Positions 1 through 5,907 of a stretch of DNA of 6,229 bases are shown here, piece after piece. The notes under the pieces are model-generated. The model did not search any database, was not told the origin of the DNA, and saw nothing but the letters and a program-made list of their open reading frames with translations. How positions within the stretch are numbered: position 1 is the first letter of the stretch; every line of letters begins with the position of its first letter. The stretch comes from Verrucomicrobiota bacterium (GTDB taxonomy: Bacteria > Verrucomicrobiota > Verrucomicrobiia > Verrucomicrobiales > Verrucomicrobiaceae), in the NCBI GenBank assembly GCA_023429545.1, contig JAEYUU010000439.1:1-6229 (forward strand). The letters run 5' to 3'. The position numbers and the translations under genes were made by a program.

Positions 1-1
1 C

Positions 2-184
2 ACCTGGGGCAAGAACGCCTCAGACTCGCTGAAGAACAGCGTCGCCCTCGAAGTGTGCGCACAAATGGCTTTGGGCTCGATGACCCTGCATCCCGGTCTG
101 GGTAAGATTCCGCAGCACATTCTGGAGAAGCATCATCTCAGAAAGCACGGACCGGGGGCGTACTACGGGCAGAGTGCGAATTAG
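2..184 (+). CDS. araD: L-ribulose-5-phosphate 4-epimerase, C-terminal 60 residues (5' end outside window)
   Basis: The reading frame is open from the window edge to the TAG at 182-184 and encodes 60 residues. It begins TWGKNASDSLKNSVALE and ends LRKHGPGAYYGQSAN. I recognise this as the C-terminus of AraD: the Escherichia coli enzyme has FAWGKNAEDAVHNAIVLE at the matching place and ends KHYLRKHGAKAYYGQ. AraD is a cytoplasmic, zinc-dependent member of the class II aldolase family that interconverts L-ribulose 5-phosphate and D-xylulose 5-phosphate in arabinose breakdown. The AYYGQ motif holds the tyrosine (codon 164-166) equivalent to catalytic Tyr229 of the E. coli enzyme. The zinc-binding histidines lie upstream of the window. 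Three extra residues (SAN) follow the usual end. The related UlaF and SgbE epimerases share this tail, so the exact substrate pathway cannot be fixed from the fragment. No clear intrinsic terminator follows. Confidence 0.88.
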   Translation, partial: TWGKNASDSLKNSVALEVCAQMALGSMTLHPGLGKIPQHILEKHHLRKHGPGAYYGQSAN

Positions 185-237
185 TGAATAGTGCGGTCCA
201 CGGTTCATATCTGTGTCAGGTGCGTGTGGTCTGTGTA

Positions 238-407
238 GAGCCGGTGGGACAGTAAGCGGTAGGACTGTGCGACGGTGTTCCTGAACCTTTGGAGGTTTGT
301 GTACGCTCGGGCGTGATTCTATATCGTGAACGGTGAATGACGTGCAGCGACACTATCAGACCGTCAGACCGTCAGACCGTCAGACCGTCAGACCGTCCTA
401 CCGGCTC
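238..407. repeat. Imperfect 13-bp inverted repeat flanking the tandem array
   Basis: GAGCCGGTGGGAC at 238-250 is matched by GTCCTACCGGCTC at 395-407, whose reverse complement is GAGCCGGTAGGAC (12 of 13 identical). A partial third copy, GCGGTAGGAC, lies at 256-265. The arms are 144 bp apart and the right arm abuts the 8-bp tandem array. No transposase gene or clear target-site duplication is visible, so this may be a decayed element end or a chance repeat. The rest of the 185-460 gap has no gene that I can support. Confidence 0.4.
356..395. repeat. Tandem repeat, five perfect copies of an 8-bp unit
   Basis: The unit TCAGACCG is repeated five times without a mismatch, followed by a broken copy (TCC). 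It lies between the araD end and the end of the minus-strand ABC transporter gene, 65 bp past the transporter's stop codon. The unit is not palindromic, and there are no spacers, so it is not a CRISPR array. Copy number in such arrays often varies by replication slippage. No reading frame crosses it convincingly, so a change in copy number would not shift a coding frame here. Confidence 0.95.
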
Positions 408-460
408 CGCGCAGACACACTCACCCGATGTAGAACCAACCCAGGCTCGCACCACCCTAC

Positions 461-2419
461 TCAGTCCCACTGCGAATTCTTCGTGCCGGCGTAGGTGAGG
501 GCGAGGCCAACGAGAACGTGGAGGCCGAGGACGAAGACCGCGACGGTCCAGTGTTCGATGTTGGTGCTGGTGACCGCCTTGACGGCATCATAAAAATCCG
601 TGCTCTTCATGGAACTCAGGCTGCCTGACCAACTCCAGTAGGCGGCTATGAATGGCTGCACGATGGGCGCCAGTGCCTTGGGCAGGGTGAGCAGAGCACC
701 GCTGAGCGGAAGCTGGAAGCCGACCAGATAGATGGAGAGGATGGTTGCCTTTTCCGGCGAGCGCATGATGGCGGAGATTCCGAGGCATACCGACGTCATG
801 GCTGCGGATGCCATGACCAGCATGACGAGTTTGATGGGCAGATCACCAGGAATACCGCTGCACACCAGTTCCACAAAGAGGCCCATCCACAGGGCCTGGA
901 TGAGCACGAGGGTCCCGAGAAACAGGATCTTGCTGAGCACGTAGCTGGTGGCCCGCAGGCCTCCGAGGCGTTCCCTTTCGAGGATGTCCCGCTCACCGGC
1001 GATCTCGCGCGCAGCATTGTTGGAGGCCATCAAGGTGACCAGCACGACCTGCATGAGGATAAGCCCGGACACAATGCCGCCCGCCCTGATCTGGCTCGCT
1101 TTGTAGTCCACCTCTTCCTGCTTGTTCAGCATCACATTGCTGTCCTGCCGGACGGAGAGCTGCCGCACCTGGGGGATGGGCTCCAGGCCAAAGATAATCA
1201 CCAGAAGCGGGAAGCCCAGAATCATGGCGACCTGGAGCCAGAGCTGCGTCTTATCCCGCCAGAAGATGGTCCAGCGCCGGCTGAGCAGTTCACGAGTCTG
1301 GGAATAGATGCCGGGAAGCCGGTGCTCCTCGGAGACCTCGTGCTGGCCGCTGCCTTCCTCCTCCTTGTTCGCCTCAATGTGTTCTCCGCGTTCCTTTGCC
1401 TTTTCCTTCTGCTTCTTTTCGCGGCGCTTCTTGTACTTCGACCAGTCGTCACCCTCATCCTCCTCTTCCTCCCTGTCGAAAGCAGATTTCTCCCCTCCCT
1501 TGCCACCATCCTCAGGGAAGGAGGCGGCGGAGGGCAGCTTGATGCGATCCGGTTCGCGGTCGGTGACAGTTTTCAGGTCATCCGTGGCCGGCTCCTTGCC
1601 ATCCTCCTTTTTCGGAGAAAGGCCATAGGTGGCATAGTAGGCGTCACGGTGACGGCCCCAGGACTCCGCCCAGCGCTCGGAACTGCGGCGCCCGAGCTTG
1701 GGATAGATCTCCTCTGCCTGCTCCACGCTGAAGTAGTGGGACAGTGCGCGCGGTGGACCATGATACACCACACGGCCCTCATGCAGAACCAGGATGGTAT
1801 CGAAGAGGGAGAGATTCGCCAGGCTGTGCGTGACATTGATGACAATGCGGCGCGGATTGTTCTGCGCCAGATCATGCAGGAGCTGGGTGATCTCGCGCTC
1901 GCTCTTGGGGTCCAGACCGCTGGTGACCTCATCGCAGAGCAGCAGCGTGGGATTGGTGACCAGTTCAAGGGCGAGACCGAGCCGGCGGCGCTGTCCGCCG
2001 GAGAGGACCTTCACCTGGCGGTCAGCGAGCGGCGTGAGCCCAGTCTGCTGGAGCATGGTCTCCACGAGCGCCCACGCGCTCTCATGATCGGGCTGGCAGG
2101 TGCGCAATGCCACGGCGCTGGCCACGCACTCTTCCACGGTGAGAAGATCGTGCGCGATGCTGAACTGCGGCACATACCCCAGCTCGGAAGGGTGGAGATC
2201 CTTCTCATCTTCCACATTGCGGCCCTCCCAGCGGATTTCACCGTTGTCGTGGTGTTTCAGTCCGGCGACGGTCTTCAGAAGCGTCGTCTTGCCGCAGCCG
2301 GAGGGACCCACGATGGCCAGCAGATGCCCCGGAGGAATGCTGAACGTGATGTCATCCAGAAGCGCATGAGCTTCACCGTCACGATCCAGGCTGAGCGAGA
2401 TGTTCTTGAGTTCGAGCAT
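461..2419 (-). CDS. ABCG-like exporter: ATP-binding domain fused to ABC-2 type membrane domain
   Basis: This 652-residue protein has the ATPase-first layout of ABCG (White-type) half-transporters, which work as dimers in the inner membrane to export hydrophobic compounds or polymers. The ATPase spans about residues 1-235: Walker A GPSGCGKTT at 38-46, Q-loop Gln85, signature LSGGQ at 139-143, Walker B LLLCDE at 159-164, D-loop SGLD at 167-170 and switch His198. All key residues are intact. Residues about 270-366 form a very hydrophilic linker with alternating acidic and lysine/arginine blocks, likely helical or disordered. The C-terminal part has about six hydrophobic segments (near 391-411, 447-465, 494-520, 528-550, 557-580 and 621-643), plus the AREIAGERDILERER stretch typical of ABC-2 permeases. 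The start MLELKNISL is the normal N-terminus for such an ATPase; no Shine-Dalgarno motif precedes it. The substrate is unknown. The gene is divergent from the AsmA-like gene. Confidence 0.9.
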   Translation of the reverse strand: MLELKNISLSLDRDGEAHALLDDITFSIPPGHLLAIVGPSGCGKTTLLKTVAGLKHHDNGEIRWEGRNVEDEKDLHPSELGYVPQFSIAHDLLTVEECVASAVALRTCQPDHESAWALVETMLQQTGLTPLADRQVKVLSGGQRRRLGLALELVTNPTLLLCDEVTSGLDPKSEREITQLLHDLAQNNPRRIVINVTHSLANLSLFDTILVLHEGRVVYHGPPRALSHYFSVEQAEEIYPKLGRRSSERWAESWGRHRDAYYATYGLSPKKEDGKEPATDDLKTVTDREPDRIKLPSAASFPEDGGKGGEKSAFDREEEEDEGDDWSKYKKRREKKQKEKAKERGEHIEANKEEEGSGQHEVSEEHRLPGIYSQTRELLSRRWTIFWRDKTQLWLQVAMILGFPLLVIIFGLEPIPQVRQLSVRQDSNVMLNKQEEVDYKASQIRAGGIVSGLILMQVVLVTLMASNNAAREIAGERDILERERLGGLRATSYVLSKILFLGTLVLIQALWMGLFVELVCSGIPGDLPIKLVMLVMASAAMTSVCLGISAIMRSPEKATILSIYLVGFQLPLSGALLTLPKALAPIVQPFIAAYWSWSGSLSSMKSTDFYDAVKAVTSTNIEHWTVAVFVLGLHVLVGLALTYAGTKNSQWD

Positions 2420-2457
2420 GCGAGGCAGTGGGAGTGCGGCCAGCTAAGCGGAATTTA

Positions 2458-2487
2458 TTGGTCTGGCCAGAAAAAGTTGCGTATCGT
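2458..2487 (+). promoter_or_regulatory. Possible sigma-70-type promoter for the AsmA-like gene (weak)
   Basis: In the 93-bp divergent spacer, TTGGTC at 2458-2463 and TATCGT at 2482-2487 are 18 bp apart and resemble -35 and -10 boxes (3 of 6 and 4 of 6 consensus positions). This would put a transcript start near 2494, about 20 nt before the ATG at 2513. The spacer is the only AT-richer stretch here and must serve both divergent genes. It also holds an imperfect GGCCAG/CTGGCC pair (2438-2443 and 2463-2468). This is a pattern match only. Confidence 0.2.
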
Positions 2488-2512
2488 GATCTTGCCCCTC
2501 GATGCGAACGCC

Positions 2513-4048
2513 ATGAAACGACGGAAAAAGAATCCCAGCATCGTCCCCCGCATCCTTCTGTGGGGGTTCCTGCTCGCCGTGTTGACGGTAGGCGGCGCGG
2601 GCCTGTATGGATATGTGTGGATCCAGCGGTACATCAAGAGCCCCGCCTTCCAGCAAATGCTGGCACAGCAGCTAGGTGATGCCGTGAAGGGCGATGCCAC
2701 GCTGGAAACGCTGAACTGGTCCGGCCCATATGTGTATGTCTCCAAGGCCGGTGTGACCCCCAGGGGAGCGCAGGGTTGGAAGCTCATCGAGGGCGAAGGT
2801 GTCCAGGCCACCCTAGATTTCCAGGCGGCCCGCAGTGGCACGTGGCGCGTGACCCGGATCCATATGGACCGGCTGCGCATGGATCTGCGGAGCGTGGCGG
2901 AGGTTCCCCAGGAACTGCCCTCTGACACCACGCTGGATACCTCCCCACCCTCCATGCCGGGCTGGCTGAAGCGCTGGCTACCGACGCGCACGCAGATTGA
3001 TGATGTCCATGTGGACCGCTTCGACCTGGTGCCTGCGCCTGGCACCGCCGGTGTGTCCGTGAAGGAACTCCATCTAACGGCAAAACCCGCCACGGACGCG
3101 GGTGCATGGATGTTGCGCGGTTCGAATGGCACGCTGACACTGCCGGGAATCAAGGAACCCTTCCGCGTGGCCAGCACCAGCGCGCGCCTGGATGCCCGCG
3201 CCCTGGCCCTCAATGACGGTGTCGCAAGGTGGCTCGGTGAGAGCGAAGTCACTGCCCGCGGCGACTTTCCCTTTGAGAAGGACAAGGCATGGAACTTCAG
3301 CGGTCGTTTATCGAACCTCGATCTGAAGCATGTCCTGGGTCAGGAGTGGCTGACGAAACTGAGCGGCGTGCTGGGTGGCGATTACGAAGCCGCCCCCACC
3401 ACCATGAAGGCGAAGCTGGAGGTGAAAAATGGCATCGTCCAGAGCATGCCCCTGCTGGATCGGGTGGCGGACTTCACCCGCACGGAACGTTTCCGCCGCG
3501 TGGTGCTGGATCAGGCGACCGCAGACATCGAACGCAATGGTGAGACCACCCACATTCGCAATCTCGTGCTGCAATCGAACGGACTCGTGCGGGTGCAGGG
3601 TGACGTGACGCTGCAAGGACGCGCCATCCTGGGCAAGCTCATGGTGGGCGTACTGCCGGACAGCCTGCGCTGGATTCCGGGATCGCACACCAATGTGTTC
3701 ACCGAGACAAACACCTCGGGACCCCCCGGCTTCGTGTGGACCCATGTGAATCTCTCAGGCTCGCTGGACTCCATTCGTGAAGACCTGAGCAATCGCCTGC
3801 TCATCGCCATGGGCAAGGCCGCCCTGGATGTGCCGCTGGATCTTGCGGGCAGAAGCCTGGAGATGCTGGGAGAGGTCACGGGAGCGCCAGTGTCCCCCAC
3901 CGCCGTGAAGGAAATCACCACCGAGGTGATGAAGAGCGGGACGGAGGTGCTGCAAGGCACCGGCGGAGCCGCCGGCAAGACTGTCGAAAAGGCCGTGGAG
4001 ACGGGCGTGGATGTGCTGAAGGGCGTGGTGCCGATTTTTGGGAAGTGA
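2513..4048 (+). CDS. AsmA-like, membrane-anchored envelope protein
   Basis: This protein has 511 residues. A basic N-terminus (MKRRKKNP) and a hydrophobic segment at about residues 13-35 form an uncleaved signal anchor, leaving a large periplasmic domain. The domain is rich in short beta-strand segments. Residues about 265-385 follow the pattern of AsmA C-terminal domains: a GVLGGDYEA strand, a KNGIVQSMPLLDRVADFT segment, then strands such as IRNLVLQSNGLVRVQGDV. AsmA/TamB-family proteins are tied to outer-membrane assembly and phospholipid transfer between membranes; the exact role here is unknown. Residues about 461-508 form an amphipathic tail with a 22-residue repeat. The open frame continues upstream to 1322, but that part is antisense to the ABC transporter; the ATG at 2513 is chosen because it begins the basic-then-hydrophobic anchor. 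No ribosome-binding motif is seen. It is probably cotranscribed with the next two genes. Confidence 0.75.
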   Translation: MKRRKKNPSIVPRILLWGFLLAVLTVGGAGLYGYVWIQRYIKSPAFQQMLAQQLGDAVKGDATLETLNWSGPYVYVSKAGVTPRGAQGWKLIEGEGVQATLDFQAARSGTWRVTRIHMDRLRMDLRSVAEVPQELPSDTTLDTSPPSMPGWLKRWLPTRTQIDDVHVDRFDLVPAPGTAGVSVKELHLTAKPATDAGAWMLRGSNGTLTLPGIKEPFRVASTSARLDARALALNDGVARWLGESEVTARGDFPFEKDKAWNFSGRLSNLDLKHVLGQEWLTKLSGVLGGDYEAAPTTMKAKLEVKNGIVQSMPLLDRVADFTRTERFRRVVLDQATADIERNGETTHIRNLVLQSNGLVRVQGDVTLQGRAILGKLMVGVLPDSLRWIPGSHTNVFTETNTSGPPGFVWTHVNLSGSLDSIREDLSNRLLIAMGKAALDVPLDLAGRSLEMLGEVTGAPVSPTAVKEITTEVMKSGTEVLQGTGGAAGKTVEKAVETGVDVLKGVVPIFGK

Positions 4049-4086
4049 CCCTGGCACGTTTTTCCATTCCACCTCCATTCAACGCC

Positions 4087-4269
4087 ATGAAATCACGCCA
4101 TGTGGAGGAAGCCACGGGTGAGCGGTACTGGATTTCAGGATGCAAGCGACGCGGTGGCGACCAGCTCTATGCCACGAATGTAGGGGTGGAAGTCGACGAG
4201 GATGTGCGGGAAGAGTATTGGCGGAATATTCGCGGACTGTCGGAGGAAAAGAACAGGACCCGCGCATAA
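4087..4269 (+). CDS. Small conserved-looking protein of unknown function, 60 residues
   Basis: The frame can open at a GTG at 4045 overlapping the AsmA-like stop codon, but the ATG at 4087 is preferred. It shares the 12-mer AACGCCATGAAA with the AsmA-like start, and the upstream codons (RFSIPPPFNA) look non-coding. The product is hydrophilic, has no signal peptide or membrane segment, and has one cysteine (Cys19). The N-terminal half contains RYWISGCKRRGGDQLY, which loosely resembles small proteobacterial proteins with a RYWVSGVKKRGSNRHW-type motif; this comparison is from memory. The C-terminal half, VEVDEDVREEYWRNIR, is likely an acidic helix. It lies 38 bp after the AsmA-like gene and 6 bp before the lipoprotein gene, so it sits in the same probable operon. 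It is likely cytoplasmic. Function is unknown. Confidence 0.6.
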   Translation: MKSRHVEEATGERYWISGCKRRGGDQLYATNVGVEVDEDVREEYWRNIRGLSEEKNRTRA

Positions 4270-4275
4270 CTAGTC

Positions 4276-4971
4276 ATGCCTCTTATGGAACCGTTGTCCT
4301 CGATGCACCGGCACTGTCTTTTGTTTTGCCTGTTGCCGTTGGTCATGGCTTCATGCACCACTCCAGGTGAAAATGTCAAACTGGAACCCCTTCGTTTCGC
4401 ACCGCCACCAGCGTACTCCTCGTACTCTAGCGCCCGTCCCTATATGCAAAGGTGGGCGGATTTCCGCGCATATTGTGATGCCTCCGTGGAAGCATGCCAT
4501 CTGGTGAACTGGAATGGTGAGCAAGCAATCGCCGGAAAGTCCACGGCCATTCACCTGAGTGAAGGCTCGCGGTTGGTGAATACCACCGCGCATCCGCAGT
4601 ACTTTGAACTCTGGCTCCAGATTCCCTCCCGACCGGAACTGAACAAGCCATACGCCTTGCGCAGGGCGTCGAACTTGAGGAAGATCACGCGCACCAGAGG
4701 CTCGTCACCCGATGACATCACCCGCTACAGCACGCTCCAAGATGGAGAGATGACCCTGTCCGGAATGCAGGGGTATGATGTCCCGACATTGGCGGGGCGC
4801 AGTGGTACCATCGCCACACTGACGGTACAGAAGATCACGGCGGATGCGATCGTGTTCCGACTGGTAGGAAGTCTGCCGGTGCATCAGGAAACCTCCACCA
4901 ACACTCTGAGCTACCATGTGCACGTGGACAGGACATACAAGGCGCTCTTCAAGCCTGTGAAGGGTTTGTGA
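4276..4971 (+). CDS. Predicted lipoprotein of unknown function
   Basis: This gene encodes 231 residues from the first ATG. The N-terminus has a hydrophobic run, CLLFCLLPLVMASC, ending in a plausible lipobox (MAS before Cys27), followed by a flexible Thr/Pro/Ser-rich stretch. This fits export, lipid attachment at Cys27 and anchoring in a membrane, probably the outer one. In-frame ATGs at 4285 and 4303 are also possible; 4303 gives MHRHCLLF, a better signal peptide start without the acidic Glu5, while 4276 lies just 6 bp after the previous stop. The mature part looks mostly beta-stranded, with a cysteine pair at Cys67 and Cys74 that could form a disulphide. I recognise no domain family. Its position after the AsmA-like gene suggests an envelope role. 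Confidence 0.75.
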   Translation: MPLMEPLSSMHRHCLLFCLLPLVMASCTTPGENVKLEPLRFAPPPAYSSYSSARPYMQRWADFRAYCDASVEACHLVNWNGEQAIAGKSTAIHLSEGSRLVNTTAHPQYFELWLQIPSRPELNKPYALRRASNLRKITRTRGSSPDDITRYSTLQDGEMTLSGMQGYDVPTLAGRSGTIATLTVQKITADAIVFRLVGSLPVHQETSTNTLSYHVHVDRTYKALFKPVKGL

Positions 4972-4987
4972 GCGATCTCTATCATTG

Positions 4988-5038
4988 CTGTCAGGCCGGA
5001 GGCCCAACGACCTCTGTCAGGCTGGAGCCCAACCTCCT
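4988..5038. repeat. Two adjacent degenerate copies of a short palindromic repeat
   Basis: Copies at 4988-5013 and 5014-5038 match at about 22 of 26 positions and share CTGTCAGGC, then GGAG, then GCCCAAC or CCCAAC, and end in CCT. Each has a small inverted core: GGCC-GGA-GGCC in the first and GGCT-GG-AGCC in the second. The C-to-T change on the left arm is matched by G-to-A on the right, although the second core's two-base loop means its inner pair may not form. The pair begins 17 bp after the lipoprotein stop. It resembles short palindromic intergenic repeats that I recall from Verrucomicrobia and Planctomycetes genomes. Confidence 0.55.
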
Positions 5039-5095
5039 GTTTGTTCCTTCGCCGCTTTGTGTTTTCACCGTGATGTGCGGACACGAAAACTCAAC

Positions 5096-5122
5096 CAGTC
5101 GGAGAGCATTGCTGCCCGACTG
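5096..5122. other. Inverted repeat, 7-bp stem and 13-nt loop
   Basis: CAGTCGG at 5096-5102 pairs perfectly with CCGACTG at 5116-5122. It sits in the gap between the convergent lipoprotein and DUF892 genes, 13 bp before the stronger hairpin at 5136-5161. It may contribute to a compound terminator. The long loop makes it weak alone. Confidence 0.4.
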
Positions 5123-5135
5123 ATTGATTGCCTGT

Positions 5136-5161
5136 CTGGCCAGTCAGGGAAGACTGGCCAG
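5136..5161. terminator. Strong hairpin, possible bidirectional terminator
   Basis: CTGGCCAGTC at 5136-5145 pairs perfectly with GACTGGCCAG at 5152-5161 around a 6-nt loop (AGGGAA). It lies between the ends of two convergent genes, 164 bp past the plus-strand lipoprotein stop and 38 bp past the minus-strand DUF892 stop, where a shared terminator is expected. There is no T-run on either side, so it is not a classical intrinsic terminator; it could instead protect 3' ends. Confidence 0.45.
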
Positions 5162-5199
5162 CTACCGATACCATGGCAGAAAGTGAACGAAACGACAAG

Positions 5200-5700
5200 C
5201 TATGCCGCTGCCGTCTCAGCCTCAGCATTCACCTGACCTTCGGCGATTTCGGTGAGTTTCTTGTCGGTGGCCTTTTCTTCATCGAGGGTTTCGCGAAGGA
5301 TCTTGGCGATGTTCCCCTGCCCCAGCAACTCAGCAAAGCTGATGGCGCTGCCGTATCCGGCAATCTCGTAATGCTCCACACGCTGGGCGGCGGAGATGAG
5401 CAGAGCATCCACCACTGCGTCAGGAGCCTCCTCTTCGAGCACCTTGGAGCCTTCCTTGAGGAGGCCCTCCATGCCCTTGCATTTTTCGCCCCGGCTGGAG
5501 ACCTGCAACTCTTCGAACACGGCTTCCAGCCGGTTCACATGCTGCTCGGTTTCTTCGAGGTGTCTTTCAAAGCCTGCCGCCAGGTCGGGATTGGATGCAG
5601 CCTTTGCCATTTTGGGAAGCGCCCTGGTGAGTTGCTTTTCGGCGCTGTAGAGATCTCTCAGTTCGTGAACAAGGACGTCGTGTAGGTTTTCGAGTTTCAT
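5200..5700 (-). CDS. Ferritin-like DUF892 (YciE/YciF family) protein
   Basis: The 166-residue product begins MKLENLHDVLVHELRDLYSAEKQL, the hallmark N-terminus of the DUF892/YciF family, and its length is normal for that family. These are small cytoplasmic four-helix-bundle proteins with a ferritin-like fold, often induced by stress; their biochemical role is not settled. Candidate metal-site residues are Glu21 in the first helix, Glu50 and His54 in HLEETEQHVNRLE, Glu109/His110 and Glu112 in RVEHYEIAGYG, and Glu141/Glu142 in the last helix; these are read from the pattern, not from a structure. The Ala/Glu-rich tail (NAEAETAAA) is probably flexible. The frame stays open upstream to 5829, but those 43 residues (Arg- and Cys-rich) are not family-like, so the ATG at 5698-5700 is chosen. 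A perfect palindrome lies 8 nt before it. Confidence 0.88.
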   Translation of the reverse strand: MKLENLHDVLVHELRDLYSAEKQLTRALPKMAKAASNPDLAAGFERHLEETEQHVNRLEAVFEELQVSSRGEKCKGMEGLLKEGSKVLEEEAPDAVVDALLISAAQRVEHYEIAGYGSAISFAELLGQGNIAKILRETLDEEKATDKKLTEIAEGQVNAEAETAAA

Positions 5701-5708
5701 AGCGAGGG

Positions 5709-5724
5709 CAGGTTCGCGAACCTG
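5709..5724. promoter_or_regulatory. Perfect 16-bp palindrome just upstream of the DUF892 gene
   Basis: CAGGTTCGCGAACCTG is a perfect palindrome that ends 8 nt before the DUF892 start codon. In DNA it has the form of an operator for a dimeric repressor. In RNA it could fold into a 6-bp stem (CAGGTT/AACCTG) with a CGCG loop exactly where a ribosome-binding site would sit. It is also within the divergent spacer leading to the host-attachment-type gene at 5908. No regulator gene is adjacent in the window. Confidence 0.5.
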
Positions 5725-5907
5725 ATCGGCGGCGGACGTATCGCGCGCACAAGCCGGAAAGAATCTCACTGTTTCATGTGATAATCGTGCAATACGCGAG
5801 GCTCTGCCGCGCCATCCACACTGGCTCATCGCGGCGATCCAGTAGGACAGCTGGACTGCTGCCCATGAAGCTCCAGCGTTTTTCGTTCACCCTCTCTCCA
5901 TCTTGCC

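Noticed and set aside
284..297. AACCT-TTGG-AGGTT hairpin as the araD terminator
   Set aside because: A 5-bp stem without a T-run, 100 bp after the stop codon, is too weak to support a terminator call.
356..395. CRISPR array
   Set aside because: The repeats are only 8 bp long and directly abutting, with no spacers.
1322..2512. In-frame upstream extension of the AsmA-like gene (397 extra codons)
   Set aside because: It lies fully antisense to the well-supported ABC transporter gene, is low-complexity where the transporter linker is charged, and the true protein start with its membrane anchor is at 2513.
2502..2516. Four-codon mini-frame (ATG CGA ACG CCA TGA) whose stop overlaps the AsmA-like start
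   Set aside because: The ATGA overlap looks like translational coupling, but a frame this short arises easily by chance and has no ribosome-binding motif.
2461..5161. Recurring CTGGCCAG (2463, 5136, 5154) as a dispersed regulatory motif
   Set aside because: Two of the three copies are simply the arms of one hairpin, and a GC-rich 8-mer palindrome is expected to recur by chance.
5128..5685. Plus-strand frame of 185 codons
   Set aside because: It is antisense to the clear DUF892 gene; the protein has no family-like features and reflects GC-rich third-position bias.
5757..5785. TGTGATAAT as an extended -10 promoter for the gene at 5908
   Set aside because: The -10 resemblance is fair, but no -35 box is visible at the right distance and the start codon is over 120 nt away.
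5850..5885. GCTGGA/TCCAGC stem followed by GTTTTTC, resembling an intrinsic terminator
   Set aside because: The stem is only 6 bp with a 16-nt loop, and it lies upstream of the gene at 5908 with no plus-strand gene ending before it.
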